DNA of 64,000 nucleotides, taken from Cymodocea nodosa (lineage: Eukaryota; Streptophyta; Magnoliopsida; Alismatales; Cymodoceaceae). Positions within the stretch are counted from its first letter, which is position 1. The number at the start of each line of letters is the position of its first letter. The DNA is taken from assembly GCA_036874045.1 (NCBI GenBank), contig CM072342.1:20178001-20242000 (forward strand), read 5' to 3'. Positions 12,801-27,800 of the stretch are shown here, in pieces. The translations under genes were made by a program, and so were the position numbers. The notes beneath the pieces are model-generated. The model did not search any database. It had not been told where the DNA came from and saw only the letters and a list, made by a program, of their open reading frames with translations.

Positions 12801-15800
12801 AAGGTGCATTTACACCTACTACCAAGCACTGACTTCTATAAGAACTTTGGAGTTAACTGTGTTTGGGCAGAGCAGAACCAAGATGGGTGACTACTTGGGA
12901 AGTTCTCGTGCAGTGTCTATGGGCAGTAGTGTTGGCTCTGCTCAAGCATTAGCAAGCTATAGCTGTGTGCACCACTTACCAAAGTGGGCCTAGCAAGGCC
13001 TCCTACAAGCTTTCGTCTCCTTGGATACTCTTGGTGTATACCAGGCCGTTTGAGTGTCCATTGAGACTCACATGTTATCACCTCTATGGATACTCCTGAT
13101 GTATATCAGACTGTTTGAGTGTCCATGAAGGTTCACCTTCTATCACCTCTAAGGATACTCCTGGTGTTCACCAGGCTGTTTGAGTGTCTAAAGAGTACCC
13201 TTAAAAATAAAAATAAAAACCTCTATGGACATCCATGCCCATTCTGGTTTCCCAAACTTTTGCTTTATTTTTGTTTATTTAACTTTGATTTATTTTTTTA
13301 TTGAGATTAGATTAAAGTAACAAAAAATTAGTTTCAGAATATCATTAACAAAGAACCAAATCCGACTGGAAGAATTTGCTACTAGAAAGAGAAAGTCAAG
13401 TGCAAATGATATATCATAGAAAGCCTTTCTCTTGAGATAGATATTAGGTTTAGGATTTGAAGATTGAAAGACGTATTGACTATGCCTATAAGATTGATAG
13501 AGTGAAATGAAGTAGCTCAACAACAAATATAATAAAACGTAGAGGAGAACCTACTCTAAAGGACTGACTGAGCATGCTATTAGAACAATCTAAACTTTTT
13601 TATATATAACAGGCCTGGTCTTTCTCATCACACTAGAATGAAATTTAGCATATGATCAAAATAAAAAACACAAGTAGAAAAAGAAATTGCAAAGAAGTTT
13701 TATGAATGAGAAGCTACAACTCCTACTATATTCCAAAGGAGGAAACCTAAGTTAATTTAAATATTTTTAAATCACAGGAAAATTAGATAAATCTGGTTGT
13801 AATGTTTATTACTACCAACCAGATCTTAAAAACATCATCATCACACTTTCAAATTGGTATGAAAGAAACTACTGCCTCATTTTGTTAATCTACAATCATT
13901 TAAAGTACTTAAGCAAATGAGTATTACAAGAAATTCTACAATCAATCCAAATTCTATCAAGGCAAGTCTGGTGCATTGGTGTGTTCACTAACAAAGTCCG
14001 CTATGAATATAAGATACATAAAGCACTCAGACGTACCTTTAAAACTAGATGAAAAACTTCAAGTGTATCCACAATAATCCCAATTAGTTGATCATCTGGT
14101 TAATAAGAGAGTAAAATTGAGCCATCAAAAAGCAACAATAGATATTTAACAATGCCAATATCTTGAAATACCTTGCATGGCCATGGTTTTAGAAACTTCG
14201 TCCATAGCAAGTCCTTGTTCACCAGCTTGCTTGATGGTAACATATAAAGATTTTATAATGTTGAAAAATGATAAACTTTTATTCTTTCCACTATCCAACT
14301 TTGATGAAAGCATCTCAATATGATTGCCTATATCTTTCCAAAGTGAATCAGACTCTAAGAATTCTGATGACAATTTATAAGGAAAGTTGCAATAAGACTC
14401 AAACATATGGGGAAGATGAGCATCAACAGTTGGAGTGCAACAGTCAACATCATTAGTTAGACATTTTTCATGGTCAACTTCACGCTGATCAACAGGCAGA
14501 GAAAAGCAATTTCCTTCCATACAGTTATGCATTGACTCAAGACCAGGAAAAGTCATATGATCTAAAATTACTTTTATTCCAGGAAAGCCTTTCTCTCGCC
14601 GAACACAAAAATCAGTATCCCTTTTACTCAAATATTCTTGTTTCTTATTTTTTTCATAACTGCTCTCTGTATCCTGTTTTGAGTCATTCAGCTCATCAAT
14701 CTCCCCAATCCCCTCTTCAGGTAAGGATATTGACATGGTAACTTCGCCTGAAGAAATAAGAGCACATAACTGCAAAATTTCACCACACTGAAAGTCTACA
14801 GTGAATTCATCGTCTATCCCCACACTTTGCACTTGCTTGCAAAGCCAAGTTGAAAACTTTGCAGCCCTTTTTCCGGTATTAATTGGGAAAGAAGAAGAGG
14901 AGACACCATACAAGAATTTCTGAGAGAGAACAAATGGTTGACGTCCGTGTCCACTTACCTGACATGAAAATCAATAAAAAACTACACAAACAACTTAAAA
15001 AAGACAATAAATTTTTAAATACTCAACTAAGACAATAAGTAACACTGATTGCCAATATAAACACCAATTATACATTTCAACTATTAGTATTCAAGACGAT
15101 ATAGGAAGTGTTTGGTACATTTTATTTCCTCGTGCTTTTTGGTGATTGTGGTGGCTGGAAGGAAGAAAAGAATTTTCCAAGGAAGCCAGACTAACGACCA
15201 GATTCCAGAAACTGAGACAAGAATATATAATGTGTGTGCAGTATTTTCACAGATATTTGACAGCTTTGGATTGCTATGTGATGATCATTGTCATGGTTGC
15301 TTCTTGGCTTGTGTTAGTTGTTGCTCTTTGACAGGCAGGTTTTTTTTAATCTTCTTTTGAGTTAAATTTCCACCCTGTTCTTTAGAATCCATGACTATCT
15401 TTGATTTCATAACAAAAGAAGGTTAAAAAATCCACAGTTAGCATGAAAAGTTAAAAGCCCAAAAGTAGGGATTCATACATTACCCCTTTTTTAAAAAGTT
15501 TCAAAATTCAAGCATACGCGCTAAATGTATTTTCCCAGTTTTTATAGCTGAGACATAATAAGCAACTTTGTTTGACATCATCATCATTTTGGTTGAAGAA
15601 TCTATTTCTACATACAAAAATTTATCGATAGATCCTTGCAGCAGTGAAGTAGGATACACCACAAACTTTACATAAGGAAAGATCAGAAAAAAGTCACTAT
15701 GCTATGAAATAAGGAATGCTAGCATAAAAATCAAGACACTACATACCATCATTATGTATACAACTTAAAGAAAAATACTAACCCCACCCGTAGTTGCAGA

Positions 15801-18800
15801 TTCACGAAGCCTTTTTTTGACAATGGTACAGAAGCATTAACAGGACAATATAAGTGAAAATTTGACAAACAAATAATAAGAATAAAATATCCAGGAGATT
15901 TCAACAACAACACAGGGCCTAAATCATTGATTTACATATTACAAAGTTCAATGCCAATTACTTGCTCAAGGAAGATCAGTGTGAACCTAATTTTCATGTT
16001 GAGTTCATACCATGAAATTTTTTACTCGAAGGTAGTTAAATGCTGCATATATATCACTCTCTGAGTACCGCCTCAGAGTTTCTGCCAGTAAAGTTTGCAG
16101 TTCTGATGCTGAGGAACTAGTAAGGAAAATAAGCTTGAGAAGCTCCACTACACTTGAGATAGATAGTGATTCTTTCATGATTCTGGTGATAAGCATGTCC
16201 ATGCCATTCAACGTGTCAACTGTTCTTCCTGTAAAGTGATTAGAGCATGGCCCATCTTGACTATCTGCTGAAACCATAGAAGAACCATTCTGCTTTTTTT
16301 CACCATGTCTTATATTATGAACCTGAAAGTTAAACTAAATATTCAGAAATTTACTAAGTTAATATTAGCAATATATCTAATGAAGGAACTTACAGATGCC
16401 TGAACATCCAAATTGACTACATCAGGAAGAGAGTCACTGGTGATTTTCTGTTTGTGTTGAGAACTATTTTTCTTAGAAACCTCTGACATATATCTCCTCT
16501 TGCAATTAAGAACCTCATCTACGGAAATTTTAATTTCAGCATCATTGAAATTATCCCATTTTTCTTTTTGAACTTCAATATCTGAAATAGCATGATGAGA
16601 AACAATAGAAATTTTAGTGTTTTCATCTCTCACTTCTTGATCAAGGAATTGACTGAAATCACTAGGCTTCTGAACTTCAGATTCAGAATTTCTTCCAAGG
16701 TACATATTATATCTATTGCCAAGAATGTTGCATAACATCAAGATTGCCTTCCTAATGCTTTCAACCTTATTGAGTGAAGCCATTCTCTTTTTACATGTAG
16801 TGGGATGAGCTGGAAGATCTTGAATTGAGGCCCAATCAACACGAAAAAAATTTGAACCACGGATCACACGGTATCTGGCATATTGAATTATTAGTTGCCT
16901 GCAGTGTAAAAATTCAGAAAGAAATCAGAATTTGAAAAAAGAAAGACTAACAACATCAATGTAAGCACTGATTTTACAAGAAAGAGAGTTCGATCATTAC
17001 TTGTCAAACTCGTCATTCCACAGGAATTTCCTTCTTCGTTTGGGCTTCAGCATTGAAAAGGCATACTGACTGATGAAAGTACAACCCTCTTTTGCGTTTG
17101 TATCCATTTCTAACTCCAAATTATCATGGTTGCAGCTCATAGAGTTTTCAGCACTTAGGCCATCTGTCAACTTTTGCATATCCTCATCATCAATATCTAG
17201 GTCACCTGGTATTCTGGAAATATCTGGTTCTCTGCTATCAGTATAAGTTTGGGAATTATGTTCTGAAAATCTCTTTCTCTTTTTGTCAGTTATTTCACTT
17301 CTGCATTGCTCAAAATCTTCCCTTAATTTTTGAAAATGCTGCCCCTTATTGTAGGATGCATGAAGTACCTGCATGTTATTTGACAATTGACATAATATAT
17401 GAGATTCTTAACATGTTCATAATTACCGCAAGAGGCAGGAAGAACATGCATGAAATTTCACATGCTATGACTAAAAATTCAGGTAGCAATACAGAAGGTG
17501 GGAATAGCTTTGAATTCTTTGTTAGTTCTTAGAATTTTAACTTTGGAAAATAACAATTTTAGATCTACTTCATTGAAATTTTTGAAAATGCTGCCCCTTA
17601 TTGTAGGATGCATGAAATACCTGCATGCTATTTGACAATTGATATAATATATGAGATTCTTAACATGTGTTGTAACTACTGCAAGAGGCAGGAAGAACAT
17701 GCATGAAATTTCACAAGTTATGAGTAAAAATTAAGGTAGCAATACAGAACATGGGAATAGCTTGGAATTCTTTGTTAGTTCTTAGAATTTTAACTTTGGA
17801 AAATAACAATTTTAGATCTACTTTATCGAAATTTTCCTACAAGGCCAGTGCACTCACAAAATGTAGGGTTGTTGACTATGATAGTTGTTTGATTGTTACA
17901 GTGCATGTGCATCAAAGTTTGAATTGCAAACCCCACATATAGAAGTGATTTAAGCCACATCATCTTACAAGCAACCTGGGCCATGGATTGGCACTTGAAC
18001 ACACGATTTAGAAATTGCATTCTGCTTCTTACTTTACCAACTAACATCCCCACAAATACAAGTGCAAAACTTAGAAGTTGACTTCCCATCACTTTTGTCA
18101 CCTATATAACCAAAATCAAAATATATCTTTATTCTAAAGTGGTTGTCTCCTATATATAAAACCTCTCCTAAGTGCCTTCTTGATGTAAGCAAGAACATAA
18201 AGAGCTCCCCACCAATCACCCTTCTCGCCACATACATGAATTGGCTGAAGGTTAACCACATATTCTATGTTTTGTTTTATAATTGTCAAGTATACGAACT
18301 TCCTAATCAATCACTTAGGACCAAAAAGCATGTAATTTGACTTGGTAACAATTGTCTCAATGTTGTAAAAAATAAAAAACCAAACATTACAATGATTGAA
18401 AATTAGAACAATTTTTTAAAAAGAGGGTTTTAAACAGACATTTTTGAAAAAGGGTGTAGACAAAAAAAATGAATAAAAATAAATATATTTACAAATATAA
18501 AAGTATCACAATCATCAAAATAACTAAATAAAATAAATTATAATTCAATTACATCAAATACAATTTTAAAAACATATTTTTGTTATGTGTCATTCACTCA
18601 AGAATAAATACTTGAAATCAAAACATAAATAAACACATAAAAAGTAGAATCAAAGTTATAAACAGAAAAATAAGTAACAAAATAGTGGAAATAAATCAAT
18701 GAAAATAACTCAAAAGATAAAATAAAAAAGGCAATTTAAACAGAAAAAATGGCCGTTATTCACAGAAGAAATGAATGAAAAGCTGTTTAAACAAAAAACA

Positions 18801-21800
18801 GTCATTTTTCCCATTTTTTCAAAAAACGAAATGGATTGAGGTGAAAATTGTTTAAACAACTGTTTTTTCCATTTTTTACAACAATGATTGGTACCAAACA
18901 ACGTAAAATTGAGACACTCAAATTTAAGGGAAATAAGACACTCAAATTATCCAAGTTTTTAAAACTATCTTATTTTGGGGAAATTAAAAAAAAAAAAGAT
19001 TTAAGGAGAATGCAAGATGATCATATCCACACTATTTGACAGTTGGATACAAAAACTAGTTAACTTATTTTGTAAGGAAATGCAACTCTACATATTCTTT
19101 GTTTCTTAATTGCAAATCCTATATTCAGGTACTCAAAGCAAAGAAAGAATTTATGCCTTGATCTTTCCTCACTGGGCAAGTCTTAAGCTACCTTTCTATA
19201 AGCACACACATAGCATGTCAAGCTATAGTAATTTACATGCAAGAGAGGAAAATTCTAAAAGACACCAAAAGAACATTATGTTAACAAAACACAAGGAAAG
19301 AAGATAACTTCTAAAGGAAATTTTTGTACTCACCTGACCTAAAGTAAGGTTTAAGTCATTGGCAGTATTAACACAGTCCTTAAATGAAATCTTTTTACTT
19401 GGATCATATTTTTCAACACGCTTGTACAGCTCTGTGCGCACTTCAGCACTCATAACTCGAACTGAGGACCACTGACGAGAAGCAAACACCTGCAAGAATC
19501 AAGATCTTGCTTACACAGGAATTAGAAAAATCTTTAATATGCCAGCTACCAAATGGTAAAGTATGGATTCAGCATTGTCCTCTGTCAAAACTGCCAAGGC
19601 AGCAAAACGAGTTTTGATCTGTGAAATCAACATATTAAAACAATATATAGTTAAATGTGTCAGAGTAGAGCTTTAATGAATTTGAATAGGAAATGGATTG
19701 ACCTATTTAATAAATGGATTCAATTCAGGATAAACTGATGAAATGCATTTATGAATTATGACACATCAATTCATGTAAGAAACATATATAGTTTTCAATT
19801 TTTTGATAATGGTAGTGTTTTTACATTCTCTAAGGTTTGAGCTCTGCAAAGGACTACGAATATTATTGTCTTTGATCAACTAAATTATTGCAATTGATTA
19901 AGAAATATAGTTTTCAGTTATTTAGATATTAGTGTTAATTTTTTATTTGTGATTTGAAATCAATTTTGTAGTTTTGGAGAAGTTCAGTTGTCTAAATTTT
20001 ATGTAGTTTTTATAAAAAATTAATGTGAATTTAATTGAATAGGTAGCTTGTCAACCTTGTTTGATTAAGCAAATGGATCATGCTGAGTTTGATTAAAGGA
20101 TTATGCTTGTCGACAGCTAGGAAGGATCCAGTACAACCCTCTTGCACTATAGAGAGAGCACCATTTCGATAGCCCTTCATTCACCCAATTTCATTTACTA
20201 TGGAATGGCTTGCAACCCAAGAACCCACCACTGATGACTCCACCAAGAAACTTCTCTCTTCGGTACAAACTTGAAGTGTCTCTGGGATTTGCCCTCCTCA
20301 TGCCAAGATCAATGCTTCCTGTGCATCTACTACCCCATGCATACCCTAGGAGAAGCATATGAAAGTCCCTAATCACCAAGCAATCTTCTCTAAACAATCA
20401 ATAACCTTTGTACATATTGGAAGACCTGCCAACAGGACCCACAAGCCAGCATTGATGAGGGTACACAAACTTCAACATTCCAATCACAAAACTCCATAGG
20501 TTGGGCATCGATGACATCCATCTTTAACTCTACACCTTTGTCTTGAAGTTTTGATTAGGTGGAAGGAAGAAACCTTGGTGCTCCCCAATTTTAATCAGCC
20601 TATAACTATAACCCCATCATTTATGTCTCAAGTAAATGTAGAATGAACTCCAGCAAACCTCTTTCAAGCAACACAACAAAACTCTATGGGTCAGTCGTAT
20701 CATGGTCCGCAATTTGCACCTAACACATCAACATTCATTAATTCACCTAATACCTCAGACCCATTCTTCAACAATGCATTCCCTAGGGCAGCCACCTTGC
20801 ATGGCCCAACATACATTCCACCACTTATAAAGCTACCCATTGCCTTCTTTACAATGTCAACCTTCAGTGACCATCAAATGGTCCTCATCAATAAGGAAAA
20901 GCATGAATGTTCCTTATGCCACACCTTTCACATCTCCACATTTTTACTCCAATGACCTACATCGAAACATTTCATGTATCGTGACCCATTCACTATTGCA
21001 TTTTCAATAACCACCTTGTTAGCATCAATAGCCACCAAAAGTAGAGGATCCTTCTTCCTCCAAACCCACCAATCATGATTGACCATCAAAGGAGAAATAC
21101 ATCCCCTTCTCCAAGACACCGCTAGTCACCCATCCCAAACATCATTGATGAGGGTTGACTGTCACACAACATTTCATCTCCTTGACATCATCAAATTACC
21201 AATCTTAATAAATTGGATAACAATAATATATTGTTTGAGACATGTTTGGAAGCACACCACAAAATTCATCATATCACAAATGATTCACTTGATGTTGAAG
21301 ATGATGCATACAAGGAATGGCTAGCAAATGGCTATCATAATTTTTTAGGTCCTGAATAGGATGAGAAGATTGCTCTAATTCAACATATCATGAATGATTT
21401 GCTTGATGTTGTTGAAGATGATGCATACAAGGAATTGTTAGCAAATGACTTGAGATATTGTGGGTGCTCAATAGGATAAGAAGATTTATCATAGTATCAT
21501 GATGTTGTTTTAGCAATAAAGAAAATCATTTAACTAAAGAAGGAGAGCAAAAGAGAGAACAAGCTTATCCAGTAAATAAGTAGAGAAAGGAAATAAAAAA
21601 GAACAAACAAACAAAGGAGGGAAACAAAATACCAAAGATTCTAGCACACAAAACAAAATTCAACAAAGATAACAAAAATGAATATGCCCCTAGAACAACA
21701 CATGTAGACAACTAAGTCATGATTAGACACAACCACCCCCTTATAACTTTGCTCCCCTCCAAAAACCTGTCAATCCACAATTCCAACCAATAAGTGTCTC

Positions 21801-24800
21801 CCAAACCTACTACAATCAAAATTGAAGTGATTGTACCACATCCTAGAGTGTCCTTCAATTTCATTCCAATCATCCAATCATCTAAAGCACCATGTAGCAA
21901 GTGGAAGCAAAGCCAAATCTTTTCCTACATCCCTAAAGGGTAGAATAAGTCAAATCTAGCACACATGTGGGAATTAGATAGGAATATTGTTGTAAAAAAA
22001 TGGAAGAATGGTTGTCTAAATGCCATTTAAACATTTTTCATCCCGATCCGTTTCATTTTTTGGAAAAAAAGGAAAACAAAATTGGTAAAAAAAAACATTT
22101 TCTCATTTAAATGGTTGATTTCATGTTTTCTGAGAGAAAAATGGCCATTTTTCCATTTTTGGCCATTTAAATGACCTTTTTTATTTTTTAGATTTCATCT
22201 TTTGAATTGCTTTCATTGACACGATTTCACCAATTTGATACTTTTTTTTTAACTTTAACTGTACTTTTTATATATTTATTTATGTTTTTAATTTAATTAT
22301 TTATTTTTCAATTGTGCATAATAAAATTATGTTGACCAAGCCCACAATGAGAGGCTCGACTTGGGCTTGAAGATAATGGGACGAAGAGATTTTCATTTGA
22401 CAATGAGAAGCAATGTCATGAGCTACCTGATAAGAGGGCTTTTCTAGGCTCGAGTATTTAAAATGTTGAGCTTGGTCTAAGTCTACCAAGCTACAATAAT
22501 AAACTGTCCTCCCTGATGCATATGAGGAGTAGGCTAGCCCACAAAGTTACATAAATATTGTTGGGCTAGTCAATGAGTCATCCAATCATACTCCTCTTCA
22601 ACTCCTATGTTGATGTGGACACCCACCAAGGAGACTCCAAATTTGAGAGGAGGTAGGAGACTACTCAAGATTAGCAACATGGATTTTTTCACCACTACAT
22701 CCTTAATCCAAACCAAAATTTTCTCTGTTTTCAATTTTGTGAACTCTTTTCTTGAGTTTTCAACCTCAAAATTACAGTTATCATAGTTAAGCGATAATTT
22801 GACAACTTGCAGGTCATAATCATCTCCATGATTAAAGCCTCAATCATTTACCTACATGTTATGAGAAGTCACCTTTTGCCTCAACAAACCCCAGGACTCT
22901 TCTCCAACATTGGCAACACATTTGGCAATCCCCACAGCCTAAGGTGTGTGATACATCAATATTCATTGTCAAGTTTTTAAAAATTTCCAAAATATGGGTG
23001 TTTTAGGGTTGAAATTTCAGTAGCATTAAAGATTCGGTATTTTCAAAGGAAAACTCTTTAAATACAATATGCTAAAACATTACGGGAATCATTACTAGAA
23101 CCACTCAGGATCTGGTTAAAAAACAAAAACAAGGTGAGGCATTCTTCCAGACAAGAAGATATTACGTTAGACAATGACTAGCCTCTACTTAACCATGATA
23201 AAGGAGTAACTGCTATATTACATGTAATCACCCATAGTGATAAAACCTAATATTAATTTGTCTCTTTTTCGAATAAAAAATAATCTCATCCAATTCAAAG
23301 GTTTATGAATATATTTTATAATATCATTTTCTCCATAGGCATTATATACTTATGCTAATATTTTTTTTGGAGGAATAGAGATTTTGATTGACTGGTGCTT
23401 TTTTTATACCACAATAATGAATTCTTGAATTGAACAGTGACTAAAAGATTGATATAACAAGGTACCAACCTCAGGAACAACTGACCCAGGGAATGCATGA
23501 GATGCTAATGTGGAATCAGCCGCTGCATAGCAATACTCCAAAGTTTGCCAGTAAGCGCCAACAGATTCATTGCTGGAAAGGACAAAATCATGTCTGATTC
23601 TGGGACGATGATCAAAGGAAATGAAATGTGATGATGACCGGTCTCTTGGTACTTCAATATAAGGCTTAAGCTCCATGGCATAACTAAGCTGAGCATGTGG
23701 AACCACAATTGCACTAGGTACAGTTTCTGTGGTTACCAGCTGAAGCAACTGTGAACCAAAACAAAGTAAGGATCAATTAAGTCAAGTCAGTCAAGTAGGC
23801 ACTGAAATACATCTGGCCAAGTGTATGTTATGTTATAGGATGACTAAACATTTAAATAGATTATAGAATGATTTTATAGAGAATATGGTAGAAACTTGAA
23901 AAGAACCTTTTCACTACTGCCAAAAAGTATGATGTGCATGGAAAAAATGAAATTCGAGAATCATTAAACATGGAATATAAGAAATGATAATGTCTACATA
24001 TCATGGAAAAAGATAAATAACTAAAATTTTCTTGATTCAAAAAAAGCAGATTGTGCTCTTGTGAATACATGGTTCCTAGTGTTCATCTAATTTTGAAATC
24101 AGCATCAATTTTTTCTTCTCATACTAAGTGCATATCTTATATTCTATAATAAAAATTCTTATATTTTACATTATCTTGGATTAAAGAAAATGCTACTCAT
24201 AAATTAATATTGTAGTTTACATTAAGTCAAGATTGGATAAACGATAAAAATAATCAATGCCTTAATCTCATCATATGGAATCAAGCACAATTGAATATTT
24301 CTTCTCATATTAAGAATGGATATCTTATATCTAACCATATTTAAGAATCTTGTACTTTTTACTTTGCAGTTATACCCTCACCTAAATCTCAAATTTTTGA
24401 CCATGGCTACAACCTCAGATACATGAGGCAGAACATAGAAGGTAGTTCAATAACCAAAGGAACAGCCCCCAAGTGTTTGATTTCCTTGGTTAATCCCGTA
24501 TCCTTCTACATCCTTTGGATTTCCTATCAAAGACATGCATCTCATGGTCCAATGCTTGCACCCTTCACATTGAGTTCTGCACTTCAGCAGTTCCCTCACC
24601 GGCCTCCATGTAAAACACAATCATTTGATTGCTAATTGAGTAAATCCAATGCCATCTCCAACACCAAAAGAATGGGACTCCCGACTCCTCTTTGATTTCC
24701 TTTCTTTGTAGGCTAGAGGTTATGCTGTCAATCCAAATGGATACCACAGGTGAAACAGTGCAGTGAAGTCAATCATCAATACACACCACTGAGTCCAAAC

Positions 24801-27800
24801 AATTGTGAGGAGGGGTCGTGAAGTCATAAGGCAGCAATGTGATGTTAGGGGTGGAGCAAGCACACATAGCACCTGGAAGTGGGGAATGATGGCAACGGCA
24901 AGCCTTAAACAGAGTTGGGCAAGGGCAATGGCAATGACAATGGGGTCATTCATGGATTTTGTTTGAAATGGTTTCTCTAGCACATAGAAGCCCTATTCCT
25001 CCTCCACAGAAAGAGACAAAAGACGCTTCAGTTACAACAACATATGTTTCTAGTTGTCATTTAAGGTAGCTGTGCCTGTAAACAAGACTTAAACATCTAA
25101 TCTAACCTATATAAAAGTTATAGTGCCTCAAGCTATTCCATTTTTTCATTTTTTGTGTTTTTACATTTTATCTTTATTATATTATAGCGTTTTTTTATTC
25201 AAATATCCTTAAATTACCATATTTCATCAACAACCTCCATACAAAATGTACCACCGAACCCACTTCTCCATCTCTCAACCCCCTCACCCCGTATTGCTGA
25301 GCTAGCAAACACTGATTGGTCCACTTCAAACATGATGGGACTGGGGTATACAAATGCAAAGGTGTGACCTTTTAGCTACCTGGTTCAAGCTACCCAAACC
25401 AAGAGACAACCAATTCACTTGAGTTCCTTTTTCAACCTCCTGAATCGGGAGACATCACTGACTCAAACTACCCAAATCATAAGATGCCACCAATTTACAA
25501 TAAAACTATTGCTTTCATATTTTTAACCTTTTTCAGTTCATTTACCTGAAGATCATAGTTATTAAGACATTGAGGTTCCTACGCAACACTAAAAATTAAT
25601 AAAAAACATATATTTATTTAACGGAAAAATATATATATTATTGAGTTTCTTTGCTAATATATATTATTATAATATAATATCAATAGTGAAAAGCCAAAAT
25701 ATTTTTGGAAATTTCCAATGTTCCAGACAAATTCTTGGGACACATTTATTACCTTCAACCGAGTTAGCAGATCAATGATTGAGGATAAGCGACTAGTCGC
25801 ATTAGTATCCATTAGATACTTATATTCCTCAATTGCAAGATCTGACAATATCCTTATCCCACGTTGGTGGTAATCAACCTGATTATACATCTTTCCAGCA
25901 GAACCAGCCACTTGCAAGAACAGTACAATAGGCATAGCTTTTATTGCTGTATCTAGTGCAAATAATCTGAGGGTGCTACAAGGATTTTTCAAGTCATGAC
26001 CACATCTCCCTGTTGCTACAGCATCTTCCCAGTCAGATGCATTACTCAAATAGGACCATAGAAAAATATGCAAAATCTTCGCACGGACCATCTTTGCTGG
26101 AATATATCCATTAGAACGCATAACCTCCATTTTCTCAGATCGACGAAATGTTTCACTTGGAAGACCTTCAACATCTTCTAATGAATCAACACGCATATTA
26201 TTGTTCTTTGAGAAAGATGATGATTGAGCACGACATTCTGCATCAAAATCCCTGGCCCTTCTGTAAATTTGCCCAACTATATTGGACACACTTGTTACAG
26301 ATGGATGCAAAATCACCATTTTAGTCCGTTCAGTGCATTGGCTACTCAAAGAAGGGAAATAAACTTGCACACATTTACAATGACCATCTTTCTGGAGGGT
26401 TTCCAAGATACGTAAAACTGTTCTCTTGTCCATTTTTGTTTGTTTTCCTGCTTCAAGGGTTTGAAGCCACTTGTGCAGCTCAGCTGACAAAATAAACTTC
26501 TCGGCCTGCATGAATAAGTTAAATAAATTACAAGAAGAAGAAAAAAAGGATAAATGATATATAAGGAAGATCAAGGCAAGGTCAGGAGCAAATAAAATAC
26601 TTGATGACAAAATGAGTAGGCAGTACATGGATAGCAGCTGCAAGAAGAGACATAAGACATGAAGAATATAGAAAGAATTACAGCAGATTTAATTATTATA
26701 GCAAGACATACAATATAAAGAAGATGAGCTAAAAAGAAAAACATAGTGCACAGCAATGCAGCTCAGATCAAGTCACCTGTTTATTGGAAAATATGGTGAT
26801 TTTCATTAATAATAAGTACCATTCAATATAACTCAAGATGACTGAGCAAGTTCACCAATCAAGAGGAAAAAGAAAGACACCAATCAGGAGCTAAGCAAAG
26901 CGCCTTTCCAGCTCCTAAAAACCTATCCCAACCAACCCAATATGTCACAAGGATTACACTTCAAGTTTAAACCTTTCAAATGATGGCTTATTGAGAAGAT
27001 AAACTTGAAATGATGGCTTATTGAGAAAATAAACTAGCAGATCATATGAGACAGAAAATCCAGGGTTTCACATAAAAGTTTTGCCTTTTATTATGCCCAG
27101 AATAATGGCCTGGAAAGAATCTCTCAAACTAAATTGCATCCCCTGATATCAAGTGCTTCCAAGGCACACCACTTGTTTTGCATGTGAAGAAAAGATGATT
27201 GACACAACTATAAGAAAATATATTAAGGCAAAAATAAATTATTTTTCTGGTCCAAGTTAAAATATTTGTGAAAATGAGGCATTCTGCATTGTCACATTAC
27301 AGTTGAAATCCAGCTAGCTATGTGCAAAGAAGTTGATAAGTGTATTTCATTCTCTTTAAGATAGCACAAGGTATCAGTTGGGGAAACACTAATGATGCAC
27401 TAAGCCCAGAAGTGAAAAAAAAGCAGATAATCAACTATTTAAAGGCAAAGACTATCATTATTCTTAGGCAAATGCTCAACAATGTTCTACAGCTCAAACT
27501 TAGCAAATCACCAATCAAGTAAAAGTAGAAATCAGTAACACATCGCCATTACCATGATCATGCTACTTGACTTGGAAAGCATTGGTCCTATTCACTGCAA
27601 AACTGTTATTTATGAAAATCTTTTTAATAAATCTATGTTTTTTTTAAGTAATGAGTGTTATATATATCTACATGTCCATGCTTAACTAAGCACATCCGAT
27701 CCAATTGCCTGAGATCTCTTAACCAAAACAACCATCGGAAAGGTCTCTCTTGTACCAGCAAAACCAGTAAACTTTAGTGAACATATGTGCATCGGTAGTG

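Noticed and set aside
13020-13190. Three regularly spaced repeats as a CRISPR-like array
   Set aside because: Only three units, no separate spacer part, plant intron; it is a diverged minisatellite.
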